Made by a program: the position numbers and the translations under genes | Part shown: one piece after another, positions 17,296 through 25,129 of the stretch | Numbering within the stretch: position 1 is the first letter of the stretch | Layout of the letters: the number at the start of each line of letters is the position of its first letter | DNA from: Gammaproteobacteria bacterium | Lineage (GTDB): Bacteria > Pseudomonadota > Gammaproteobacteria > Steroidobacterales > Woeseiaceae | Direction: 5' to 3' | Assembly (NCBI GenBank): GCA_018677555.1 | Contig: JAHHOT010000218.1 | Coordinates: 1 to 33,091 of the forward strand | Length of the DNA stretch: 33,091 nucleotides | Notes under the pieces: generated by a model | Seen by the model: only the letters and a program-made list of their open reading frames with translations | Database searches by the model: none | Told to the model about the DNA's origin: nothing

Positions 17296-19392
17296 CTATT
17301 CGTTGGTGATGTCCCGCAATGTGCCGCCGTCGGCGACCAGGCGTTCCAGCAAGGGTGACGGCCGCCACCAGCGCTCTCCGTGCAGCTCGGCAAACTCGCG
17401 GATCCGCTCCAGGACCCGCCCGAGGCCGACCGCGTTTTCCGCCCAGTACATGGGTCCGCCGCGCCACGCGGGGAAGCCGTAGCCGTTGATATACACGATG
17501 TCGATATCCGAGGCGCGGAAGGCCATGCCCTCGTCGAGCACATCGCAGCCAATGTTGAACAGCGAATAGAAGCAGCGCTCAATGATTTCCTCATCGGAAA
17601 TCTCGCGTTGCTCGATGCCGAACTTTTCGGCCGCCTCGGCGATGAGCTCCTGCGTGACCGGCGACGGAATAGGGGTCCGGTTGCCCGGTTCGTAGTCGTA
17701 GGTTCCGGCGCCGGTTTTCTGCCCAAGCCGGCCCATTTCCACGAGTCGGTCGGGCACGTAAGTGGCTCGTACGTCGTAGGCGCTTTCGTCCAGCTGCTGA
17801 CGCAATCGATAACCGATGTCCAGGCCAGCCAGGTCGCCCATGGCGATCACGCCCATCGGCATACCGAAGTCGTACAACACGCGGTCGACCTGTTCGGGTG
17901 CTGCACCCTCCAGCAACAAGAGCTGCGCCTCGCGACCGTAGCCCGACAGCATCCGGTTGCCGATGAAGCCGAAACAAACGCCGGCCACCGCGCCGGCCTT
18001 GTTGATGGTCTTGGCCAGCTTGAGTATTGTCGCGAGCACCTCCGGAGCCGTCTTCTGCGCGCGCACGATTTCCAGCAAGCGCATCACGTTGGCCGGCGAG
18101 AAGAAATGCATGCCCAAAACGCGTTCAGGGTTTTCGACGACCGTCGCGATTTCGTTGATGTCCAGGTAGGAGGTATTGGTCGCGAGAATCGCGTCGGCGC
18201 CCACGGTTTCGTTAAGCGTCGAAAAGACCGTTTTCTTGACGTCCATGTTTTCGAACACCGCCTCGATCACCAGGTCCACGTCGGCCAGGTCGCCGTATTC
18301 GGTGGTGCCGGTCAGCAGACCCATGCGCTCCTCGACCTGTGCGTCGCTTATGCGGCCTTTTCGCGCGCTGTTCTCGTAATTCTTACGAATGGTGCCAAGC
18401 CCTTTCTCCAGTGCTTCGTCGTTCATTTCGAGGATGGTGACCGGAATGCCGACATTGACGAAGTTCATCGATATGCCGCCGCCCATCGTGCCGGCACCGA
18501 TGACGCCGACGCTGCGGATGGGTTTTAACTCGACGTCGCGCGGAAGGCCCGGCACCTTCGTCGCTTCGCGCTCGGCGAAAAAAACGTGTTGCAGTGCTTT
18601 GGCCTGCGGGTCAGCCATGCATTCCATGATCAGTTCGCGTTCGCGCTTTGCGCCGTCCCCGAAGGGGAGATTGACCGCGGCTTCAACCGCCTGGATAGCC
18701 CGCTCCGGAGCATGCATGCCGCGGGTCCGACGTGCGATCGACTTGCGGAAGCCGGCGAAATAGTCGTCATCGAAACGGCTCGCGTCGAGCGTCATCTCGT
18801 GTGACTTCCTGAGCGGCGCAGCACCTGCGACCAGCTCCTCTGCGTAGGCGACCGCCGCCGCGACGATGTCACCGTCCTCGACGCGATCGATCGCACCGGC
18901 TTCCAGCGCTTCGGCGGCCGGCACCGGGTTACCGGATACGATCAGTTTCAGGGCGAAATCGACGCCGGCGAGACGCGGCAGTCGCTGCGTGCCCTGGGCG
19001 CCCGGGATAATGCCCAGCTTGACTTCCGGCAGGCCGATTTTCGCCGACGACAGCGCGATACGATAGTTGCAGGCCAGTGCCACTTCCAGGCCGCCACCGA
19101 AGGCGGTGCCGAACAACGCTGCGACAATCAGTTTCGGGCTGTCGCCTAATTTGTCGACCACCTCGCCGAGCCGCGGCGGCTTCGGGCCACTGGCGAACTC
19201 GGATATATCGGCGCCGGCCATGAACGTGCGGCCGCGGCACGCCAGCACCAGCGCATCGATGTCGTCGTCGGCGGCCGCGGATTCGACCGCCGCCACGAGG
19301 CCTTCACGGACGGCGTGGGAAATGGCATTGACCGGTGGGTTGTCGATCCAGATGATCCCGATCGAACCACGCTTCTCTATCGAACCTTGCAT
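17296..19392 (-). CDS. Bifunctional enoyl-CoA hydratase / 3-hydroxyacyl-CoA dehydrogenase
   Basis: 698 residues with the two catalytic halves of fatty-acid beta-oxidation. The crotonase domain (1-190) has FMAGADISEF (oxyanion loop), GTAFGGGLEVALACNYRIA (Glu103) and GLPEVKLGIIPGAQGTQRLP (Glu123), the two expected acid/base glutamates. The dehydrogenase part has VGVIGAGTMGGGISMNF (NAD loop, 296-311), NTSYLDINEIA and LGMHFFSPANVMRLLEIV with the catalytic His. C-terminal domains include CFGFIGNRMLSGYGREAQ and NGYGFPAWRGGPMYWAE. The length is slightly below FadB (729) and FadJ (714), and is similar to peroxisomal-type enzymes. No thiolase gene adjoins, so it is not a fadBA operon. AGGAGG lies 6 nt before the ATG at 19392. 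Confidence 0.93.
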   Translation of the reverse strand: MQGSIEKRGSIGIIWIDNPPVNAISHAVREGLVAAVESAAADDDIDALVLACRGRTFMAGADISEFASGPKPPRLGEVVDKLGDSPKLIVAALFGTAFGGGLEVALACNYRIALSSAKIGLPEVKLGIIPGAQGTQRLPRLAGVDFALKLIVSGNPVPAAEALEAGAIDRVEDGDIVAAAVAYAEELVAGAAPLRKSHEMTLDASRFDDDYFAGFRKSIARRTRGMHAPERAIQAVEAAVNLPFGDGAKRERELIMECMADPQAKALQHVFFAEREATKVPGLPRDVELKPIRSVGVIGAGTMGGGISMNFVNVGIPVTILEMNDEALEKGLGTIRKNYENSARKGRISDAQVEERMGLLTGTTEYGDLADVDLVIEAVFENMDVKKTVFSTLNETVGADAILATNTSYLDINEIATVVENPERVLGMHFFSPANVMRLLEIVRAQKTAPEVLATILKLAKTINKAGAVAGVCFGFIGNRMLSGYGREAQLLLLEGAAPEQVDRVLYDFGMPMGVIAMGDLAGLDIGYRLRQQLDESAYDVRATYVPDRLVEMGRLGQKTGAGTYDYEPGNRTPIPSPVTQELIAEAAEKFGIEQREISDEEIIERCFYSLFNIGCDVLDEGMAFRASDIDIVYINGYGFPAWRGGPMYWAENAVGLGRVLERIREFAELHGERWWRPSPLLERLVADGGTLRDITNE

Positions 19393-19460
19393 GCACAGCC
19401 TCCTGAAATGACGGATCGTGTGATCCTTCCGATATTCAGCGACAACAGTCTACCCTGTAG

Positions 19461-19588
19461 CGACCCTCGTGGGTCAGCGCGTTTCGCAAGCTTGTGGATA
19501 CGGGCCTCCTGAATGAGGCGACCGGTAACATCAGCTGCCGGGTCACGGACGGCATGCTGATATCCGCTCCGGGGCCGGTGCCGCGAAC
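19461..19588 (+). pseudogene. Fragment of a class II aldolase/adducin-like gene
   Basis: Between the beta-oxidation gene and the DUF1428 gene, the plus frame after TAG 19458-19460 reads SAFRKLVDTGLLNEATGNIS, then CRVTDGMLISAPGPVPRTS. Class II aldolases begin with '...LGLN.GTSGNIS.R..DG.LITPSG.P', and the match over about 30 residues is good. The rest of the enzyme (the metal-binding HxH motif and beyond) is absent, because the frame runs into the antisense of the DUF1428 gene. No start codon with a ribosome site is seen. I read it as a leftover 5' piece of a lost gene. Confidence 0.4.
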
Positions 19589-19935
19589 TAGTCGTCCACG
19601 ATCATCTCGAAGCTACCGTAGATCAGGCGCTTGCCGTCAAACGGCATTGTCGCCGAGCTCATCCGTTCGTCAGCCATCAGTTTTTTCATACCCTTGTTGC
19701 GCGCGTCGCGCGACGGCCAGATAACCCAGGAAAATACCACCGTTTCGTCCTCCCGGCACTTCACGGCCATCGGGAACGACGTGACTTCCCCATCGGGTAC
19801 GTCATCTCCCCAGCACTCGACAACTTTCGAAGCGCCGTGCTCTTTGAATATCGTTGCCGCATACTCGGCATGTTCGCGATAGAGGTCGCGGTTGGCGGTT
19901 GGCACTGCCGCGACGAATCCGTCAACATAAGCCAT
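19588..19935 (-). CDS. DUF1428 family protein (YbaA-like)
   Basis: 115 residues, beginning AYVDGFVAAVPTANRDLYRE and continuing with HGASKVVECWGDDVPDGEVT, ETVVFSWVIWPSRDARNKGM and MPFDGKRLIYGSFEMIVDD. These are the recognisable blocks of DUF1428, a small dimeric ferredoxin-like alpha/beta-barrel family. The E. coli relative YbaA has no established activity. The start is the ATG at 19935 with GGGGAGAA 5-8 nt upstream; the frame stays open further upstream but has no ribosome site there. It is cytosolic. It is divergent from the beta-lactamase-like gene, with about 80 bp between the starts. Confidence 0.88.
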   Translation of the reverse strand: MAYVDGFVAAVPTANRDLYREHAEYAATIFKEHGASKVVECWGDDVPDGEVTSFPMAVKCREDETVVFSWVIWPSRDARNKGMKKLMADERMSSATMPFDGKRLIYGSFEMIVDD

Positions 19936-20015
19936 CGTGTTCTCCCCTGCAGATTTGAGGGTATTTTCGCATAAACACCGGTGATCCAGACAAAAGTCTT
20001 TCCGCGAGCCGGCGC

Positions 20016-21482
20016 GTGCACCGGTGTTCGCGACTGGTGGCCTTTGTATCGATCCTGGCGATTGCCGTTGGCTGCACGGCGCGGAACGATTCACCTGCCG
20101 GCGTTGCATCCCCGGACAACAATGCGGGAATCGACGCCATTTTCGCACAGTGGGACGTGCCCGGTTCACCCGGATGCGCACTCTCGGTGGCGCGCGACGG
20201 CGAGCTCATGTACTCGCGTGGCTACGGCTATGCCAACCTCGACTACGAGCTGCCGATCACGCCGCACACCGTGTTCGACGTTGCCTCGGTGACCAAGCAG
20301 TTTGTTGCCGCATTGCTCACGATGCTCGCACTGGACGGGACGCTGTCGCTGGATGATGATGTTCGTGAATGGCTGCCGGAGCTGCCGGAGTACGATCGCC
20401 CGATAACGCTGCGCCACATGCTCTACCACACGAGCGGCTTGCGCGATTACCTGACCCTGTTTCCGCTGGCCGGGCGCGACGACTACTATCCGATCTCACA
20501 CCCGCAGATACTGCAGATGATGTCGCGCCAGCGCGCGCTGATTTTTTCGCCCGGCGAACAATATCGATACAGCAACACGGCCTACATGCTGCTGGCACAG
20601 GTAATCGAGCGCGCAGGTGGCCAGTCACTGGGTGAATTCGCGCGTGAGCGTATCTTCGAACCGCTCGGGATGAACGGCAGTTTGATGTACGACAACCGCG
20701 AGGCGATTATTCCGCGGCGCGCGACCGGCTACGATCGCGATCCGGACGGACTCACGCGTATCGTGCACAACTACAACTTCGACGTCGCCGGCGACGGGCA
20801 GCTCTACTCGACCATGGAGGACCTGCTGCGCTGGGATCACTACCTGCACGGACCCGACAAGTCCCCGATATATGAACTAATGCTCACCGAAGGCCAGCTC
20901 GATAGCGGCGAGCGGACCGGCTACGGCCAGGGCCTGCGGCTCGACGAGTACCGCGGGCTGCGCACGGTAGGACACAGCGGCAGCTCCTGGGGGTTTCGCA
21001 CAGAACTCGTCCGCTTTGTCGATGCCGGCCTGGCGATCGCCATCTCCTGCAATTTCGACGATGCGGAACCGGGAACGCTGGCGCAGCGGGTCGCCGACCA
21101 CTATCTAGCCGACAGCCTGGGGCCGGAGGATGGGGCTGAGTCAGCCGAGGCGGCCGCGCCGATCGACGAACCCGCCGCACAAGCGCCGGACCTGACCGCC
21201 GAACAATTGAGGGAGTTCGCCGGCGCCTGGTTTTCGCCTGAACTGGACGCGATCTACCGGTTTGCCGTCGTTGACGGGCGCCTCGAGCTGCGCATCGAGC
21301 AGGAATCGCCTGTTACAGCTATGCCGGTCGCGGGCGATGAATTCGAATTCGCGTTCCACCCGAAGGGGTGGTCGGAGCCGGAGCAGGTCAACATTCAATT
21401 CGATCGCAACCGTGGCGGTGCCGTCATTGGCTTCGGCCTGACCGCCGGCTCGGAGCGCGGCATCGTATTCGAGAAGCACTAG
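20016..21482 (+). CDS. Serine beta-lactamase-like lipoprotein (class C / esterase family)
   Basis: 488 residues. The lipoprotein signal VSILAIAVGC places Cys20 at the lipid site. The penicillin-binding-like core has all three motifs of the S12/class C family: SVTK (Ser91, Lys94), YSN (Tyr185-Asn187) and HSG (His320-Gly322, in place of the KTG of true AmpC). The last variant is common in esterases and D-aminopeptidases of this fold. Other marks are TLRHMLYHTSGLRDYLTLFP, SPGEQYRYSNTAYMLLAQVI and FEPLGMNGSLMYD. A C-terminal beta domain follows from about residue 395. It more likely acts as an envelope esterase or peptidase than in antibiotic resistance. The start is a GTG with a weak ribosome site; a second GTG lies at codon 8. 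Confidence 0.88.
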   Translation: MHRCSRLVAFVSILAIAVGCTARNDSPAGVASPDNNAGIDAIFAQWDVPGSPGCALSVARDGELMYSRGYGYANLDYELPITPHTVFDVASVTKQFVAALLTMLALDGTLSLDDDVREWLPELPEYDRPITLRHMLYHTSGLRDYLTLFPLAGRDDYYPISHPQILQMMSRQRALIFSPGEQYRYSNTAYMLLAQVIERAGGQSLGEFARERIFEPLGMNGSLMYDNREAIIPRRATGYDRDPDGLTRIVHNYNFDVAGDGQLYSTMEDLLRWDHYLHGPDKSPIYELMLTEGQLDSGERTGYGQGLRLDEYRGLRTVGHSGSSWGFRTELVRFVDAGLAIAISCNFDDAEPGTLAQRVADHYLADSLGPEDGAESAEAAAPIDEPAAQAPDLTAEQLREFAGAWFSPELDAIYRFAVVDGRLELRIEQESPVTAMPVAGDEFEFAFHPKGWSEPEQVNIQFDRNRGGAVIGFGLTAGSERGIVFEKH

Positions 21483-21576
21483 GCTCGACGCAGACCAGTG
21501 CAGCCGATATGTCGCTTCTGTCGGCTCGTACCATCAATTTCACAGGCTATCGGTCGGATCGGCGGAATTCGCTAGA

Positions 21577-22173
21577 ATGGGGGTTCATGACCCCGGGAAC
21601 AGCGCAGTGGATATTGGCGTAAACCATCGATGCCTCGGTGAGGTCGATACGGCCGCATTGCGCGGCAGGATTCTCGAGCAGCCTGCGGAAGCATGGATAG
21701 AGCAGGCGATTCGCCAACAGACTTACGAGGTGCATCGGGACACGCAGTCCATCGTCATGCTGTTCTGCGACGAAGGCTGGCCCGAAGACGGTGAGCTGTA
21801 CAGGGAATCGGGCTACGAGCGGCTCGCGGACGTGGCGCTGCCGATTATCGACCACATCATCGACAGCTCGTACGAGACCGGCGGCATCGTGCTGCGCGCC
21901 ATGGCCGCCAAACTTGTCGCGGGCGGACGCATCCCGCCGCACAGGGACTCGCTCAGCTCATTTCATATCGGTCATCGCATCCACGTGCCGATAACCACCA
22001 ATCCGGGGGTGCGGTTTACCGTGGCCGGCAAGCCGTATCCTTTTGACGTTGGTTATGCGTATGAAATCAATAATCAGCAAAAGCACAGCGTGATGAATCT
22101 CGGCGACGAGGATCGGATTACCTTTATTTTCGATTACGTGCCGCCCGACAGGGTTCCCGGGGGGGCGCAATGA
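21577..22173 (+). CDS. Aspartyl/asparaginyl beta-hydroxylase-like 2-oxoglutarate oxygenase
   Basis: 198 residues with a double-stranded beta-helix core. RIPPHRDSLSSFHIGHRIHV contains His122 and Asp124. GVRFTVAGKPYPFDVGYAYE and INNQQKHSVMNLGDEDRITF contain the distal His170 and Arg180, which in this family bind iron and the 2-oxoglutarate carboxylate. The size and motif spacing fit the Asp_Arg_Hydrox family, which hydroxylates Asp/Asn side chains or amino acids. There is no signal peptide, so it acts in the cytosol. The ATG at 21577 is given; a GTG at 21607, with GGGA upstream, would make a protein 10 residues shorter. The stop overlaps the next start as ATGA (22170-22173), so it is tightly coupled to the sulfotransferase. 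Confidence 0.85.
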   Translation: MGVHDPGNSAVDIGVNHRCLGEVDTAALRGRILEQPAEAWIEQAIRQQTYEVHRDTQSIVMLFCDEGWPEDGELYRESGYERLADVALPIIDHIIDSSYETGGIVLRAMAAKLVAGGRIPPHRDSLSSFHIGHRIHVPITTNPGVRFTVAGKPYPFDVGYAYEINNQQKHSVMNLGDEDRITFIFDYVPPDRVPGGAQ

Positions 22174-24206
22174 GCACCGGACATAGCGCAGGTATGGCCG
22201 ACGACGGGCGGCGGATCAGCCTCGAGAAGGCGCTGGACTTTCTCAAGGGCGACCGGCCTTTGCGTACTGAAGAAGTGTGCCGCGACTACCTTGTCGAGCA
22301 CCCCGGCTGCACCGATCACCTGCGCCTTCTCGGACACGCGCTGATCAAACAGGGGCGTGCCGCAGAGGCGGAGCAACAGCTACGCCTGGCGCTGTCGATC
22401 GATCCCGAGTTTCCACAGCTGTACGAGGACCTGGGGAGCGCGCTGGCGCTGCAGTCGAAATTCGATGAAGCCATTCCGAATTTCGAACGCGCGCTGGAGT
22501 TGCAGCCGGCGCTGCCACTCGTCGAGCGAAAGCTCGGCCAGGCGCTTGTTGCGGCAGGCCGTGGCGACGAGGCCAGCGAAGTGTTGCGCGACTACGTCGA
22601 CAAGGACCCGAACCGTGCAGCGGTATTCAAAGGCATCGAATTACACCGGGCAGGCAAGCCGGATGAAGCGATGGCGGTATTTCGCGACGTATTGAAGTGC
22701 GATACGCAGAACGTCAATGCCATGCGGCAACTCGCCGTCGTTTACTGGCGCAGCGAGAAACGCAGCGATGACGCCGAAGCGATGCTACGCCAGGCGACAG
22801 GAATTGCCGACGACTTTCTTGGCGGCTGGCTTACACTGTCGGCGTTGCTGATGGATATGGGCAAGTACGTTGACGCGATCGCCACCTACAAGAAGGCGAC
22901 ACAGCTCGATCCCGACAATGCCGAAGCCTGGTCGGGGCTCGGGCATGCCAACGGACGCGCCATGTACCCGGAAGAGGCCACGAAAGCGTTCGAGCGGGCA
23001 CTGGAAATCAACGATTCGGAACCCAGCGTGTTGTCCTCCTATGCCTGGGAATTGAAAACGATCGGCGACCAGGAGGGTGCGTTAAAGGCCTACCGTCGGG
23101 CGGTCGAGCTGAAACCCAGCTTCGGCGCCGCCTACTGGAGCATGGCCAATCTCAAGATCTTCAAATTTAAAGACGCCGAGATCGACGAAATGCTGCGACA
23201 GGTCGAACGCGATGACCTGACCGAGGTCGAGGATATTCACTTTCGCTACGCGCTCGGCAAGGCAATGGAAGACAAGAAAGACTACGACCGTGCCTGGCAC
23301 TTCTATCACACCGGTGCGCAGCGGCAACGCATGACGGTCGAGCACGAGCCGATGGAATTCGAGCGCCGTCAGCAGGCCATTCGCGACGTGTTTACGCGCG
23401 AGCTGCTGGAAGCGCGATCCGGCGCGGGCTTCGATGCCCCGGATCCGATATTTATCGTCGGAATGCCGCGATCCGGCTCGACGCTCGTGGAGCAGATACT
23501 TGCGAGCCACAGCCAGGTGGAGGGCACGGCTGAACTGCCGATCATCGGCCGCATCACCGAGTCGATCGGCCGTTATCGCGCTGATGGCGTGCGTTACCCG
23601 GAAGCCGTCCGCGAGCTGCGCGACAAGGACCTGCGTGGCTACGGCCGCCAGTACATTAAAGAAGCACGGCGATACCGAAGCACGGATAAACCGCTATTCA
23701 CCGACAAGCTGCCGAACAACTTCCCAACGCTTGGTTTCGCCAGGCTGATCCTGCCGAATGCGAAGTTCATCAATGCGCGCCGGCACCCGTTCGATACCTG
23801 TCTTGGCAACTACAAGCAGCTGTTCGGCCGCGGTCAGAACTTTACCTACGATATGCTCGACCTGGCGCACTATTACCAGCAATACGTGGCGACAATGCAG
23901 CACTGGCATGACGTGATGCCCGGGCAGGTGCTGGACGTGCACTACGAGGAGACCGTCACCGATCTCGAAGGGCAGGTGCGGCGCATCCTCGACCACTGCG
24001 GATTGCCGTTCGAGGAAAGTTGCCTGCGCTATTACGAAACTGACCGCGCCGTCAAAACGGCGAGTTCCGAACAGGTGCGCCAGCCGATCTACACGAGCGC
24101 GCTCGGCAAGTGGCGTCGCTATGACAAGCACCTGGATGTGTGGAAGAAGCAGCTCGGAGACATTGTCGAGCAACTGCCGGAAGCATCGAGAAACGCCGGG
24201 CTTTAG
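22170..24206 (+). CDS. TPR-repeat sulfotransferase
   Basis: 678 residues in two parts. About 20-400 is a TPR solenoid with canonical repeats such as YEDLGSALALQSKFDEAIPN, KYVDAIATYKKATQLDPDNA and YPEEATKAFERALEINDSEP. From about 425 comes a PAPS-dependent sulfotransferase: the 5'-phosphosulfate loop is IFIVGMPRSGSTLVEQILAS (near 427-446), and the 3'-phosphate region is FINARRHPFDTCLGNYKQLF (near 532-551). Later marks are LDVHYEETVTDLEGQVRRIL and TASSEQVRQPIYTSALGKWR. The TPR part usually recruits a protein or peptide substrate, so this is likelier a protein or peptide sulfotransferase than a small-molecule one (inference). It is cytosolic and translationally coupled to the hydroxylase. It ends tail to tail with the next gene, the stops overlapping by 4 nt. 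Confidence 0.9.
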   Translation: MSTGHSAGMADDGRRISLEKALDFLKGDRPLRTEEVCRDYLVEHPGCTDHLRLLGHALIKQGRAAEAEQQLRLALSIDPEFPQLYEDLGSALALQSKFDEAIPNFERALELQPALPLVERKLGQALVAAGRGDEASEVLRDYVDKDPNRAAVFKGIELHRAGKPDEAMAVFRDVLKCDTQNVNAMRQLAVVYWRSEKRSDDAEAMLRQATGIADDFLGGWLTLSALLMDMGKYVDAIATYKKATQLDPDNAEAWSGLGHANGRAMYPEEATKAFERALEINDSEPSVLSSYAWELKTIGDQEGALKAYRRAVELKPSFGAAYWSMANLKIFKFKDAEIDEMLRQVERDDLTEVEDIHFRYALGKAMEDKKDYDRAWHFYHTGAQRQRMTVEHEPMEFERRQQAIRDVFTRELLEARSGAGFDAPDPIFIVGMPRSGSTLVEQILASHSQVEGTAELPIIGRITESIGRYRADGVRYPEAVRELRDKDLRGYGRQYIKEARRYRSTDKPLFTDKLPNNFPTLGFARLILPNAKFINARRHPFDTCLGNYKQLFGRGQNFTYDMLDLAHYYQQYVATMQHWHDVMPGQVLDVHYEETVTDLEGQVRRILDHCGLPFEESCLRYYETDRAVKTASSEQVRQPIYTSALGKWRRYDKHLDVWKKQLGDIVEQLPEASRNAGL

Positions 24207-25129
24207 TCGAAAGGCCAGCACTCGAGGCCATGTATCGAGTGGCGCACGTCCTTACTGAGGTTGACCGATCCGAGCACGGCATTGCCGGCGAGGTCGTAGA
24301 CCGTAATGGTCGCCGGGGAAGAGCCTCCCGCAACAACGCTGTCGGATAGCACGCACAAACCGCGAGCGTAGCCTTGCCGGGCCAGTTCATCTTTAGCGCT
24401 GTCGGGCATGATCAGTGCCGATTCATCGAAAACCGGTACCGTCATCGCACGATCTTCCTCGCCTTCGCCGCGCCCCGTGTAACGCAGCGCGTCAGCTTCC
24501 GTGTCATTGAACAGCACGCCGTCACGGAACGGCCGGGCGTTATGCGTGCCCGCCGGCAGTTCGACGGCCATGCGCACGCTGCGGCCATTAAAATGCAGCA
24601 TGCCGCCGGTTCGTAATCCGGTCAGGTACATGCCGTGGCGCGAGCAGTACACGTTGTTCAAATGAAACTTGTTGACCATCAGCGGGCCGTCGTCGGTCAG
24701 CGGGTCGAACAAGGTCGCCTTGAAACGACTACGCGAGCCGGTCACGTGCATCGCCCAGTGGAAGCGATGCTCGTCGAGATGAAATCCGAGAATGGTATCG
24801 AACGCCGCCGAGGCCAGGTAAAGCGTGCGCTCCCACACGAAAATCTCGTCGCAATGCTTCAGGTAGGGGTTGCGCCACGTATCAATTTTCCGGAAGTCCG
24901 GAGAGTAAGCGAGCAATTCGTCGCTGGCAGCGATGAAGACGCGCTCGCCGTCAAACGCGATGCCGCGCAAGCCGCGGTCGCGGCCATGACCCTGCCAGTC
25001 AATATCCGCGCTGTCCCAGACGACAGGCTGCTGCACCGCTTGTTTTTCGAGGTCGACCAGAAACACGCCGCCGTGGCTGTCGCCGCGTTGGCCGCCACGA
25101 ATAACGGTGGTTGCGGCGAGTTTGACTAT
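24203..25129 (-). CDS. Probable beta-propeller-like protein of unknown function
   Basis: Up to 308 residues. Repeating beta-strand blocks suggest a propeller: RGIAFDGERVFIAASDELLA, CDEIFVWERTLYLASAAFDT, ILGFHLDEHRFHW, LNNVYCSRHGMYLTGLRTGG, NARPFRDGVLFNDTEADALR and GLCVLSDSVVAGGSSPATIT. I do not recognise the exact family, though 'H/CDEI.VW...LY..S..FD.IL' recalls propellers found near TPR and sulfotransferase genes. No signal peptide. The start is unclear: the first standard codon is GTG at 25066, but the in-frame sequence before it (VKLAATTVIRGGQRGDSHGG) looks like a genuine first strand. That would need a start at ATA 25127-25129, which overlaps the receptor's TAG. It is co-directional with and immediately downstream of the receptor. 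Confidence 0.7.
   Translation of the reverse strand: MVKLAATTVIRGGQRGDSHGGVFLVDLEKQAVQQPVVWDSADIDWQGHGRDRGLRGIAFDGERVFIAASDELLAYSPDFRKIDTWRNPYLKHCDEIFVWERTLYLASAAFDTILGFHLDEHRFHWAMHVTGSRSRFKATLFDPLTDDGPLMVNKFHLNNVYCSRHGMYLTGLRTGGMLHFNGRSVRMAVELPAGTHNARPFRDGVLFNDTEADALRYTGRGEGEEDRAMTVPVFDESALIMPDSAKDELARQGYARGLCVLSDSVVAGGSSPATITVYDLAGNAVLGSVNLSKDVRHSIHGLECWPFD

Noticed and set aside
16614-17726. A 370-codon minus-strand open frame across the lipoprotein hydrolase and the beta-oxidation 3' end
   Set aside because: It covers two genes with intact catalytic motifs on other frames and shows only low-complexity Arg/Ser/Pro translation.
17380-18528. A 382-codon plus-strand open frame inside the beta-oxidation gene
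   Set aside because: Shadow of the well-supported hydratase/dehydrogenase gene; its His/Val/Asp-rich translation is typical of an antisense frame.
19413-19426. Short palindrome GGATC-GTGT-GATCC upstream of the beta-oxidation gene as an operator
   Set aside because: Only five bp per arm and no second copy or fit to a known fatty-acid regulator site such as FadR; likely chance.
19936-20181. N-terminal extension of the DUF1428 gene to 20181
   Set aside because: The family begins at MAYVDGF, which has its own ribosome site; the extension overlaps the divergent lipoprotein gene and is not protein-like.
20016-21482. True class C beta-lactamase (antibiotic resistance)
   Set aside because: The third motif is His-Ser-Gly rather than Lys-Thr-Gly, and the protein has a lipobox and an extra C-terminal domain, which fit the broader esterase/peptidase members of the fold.
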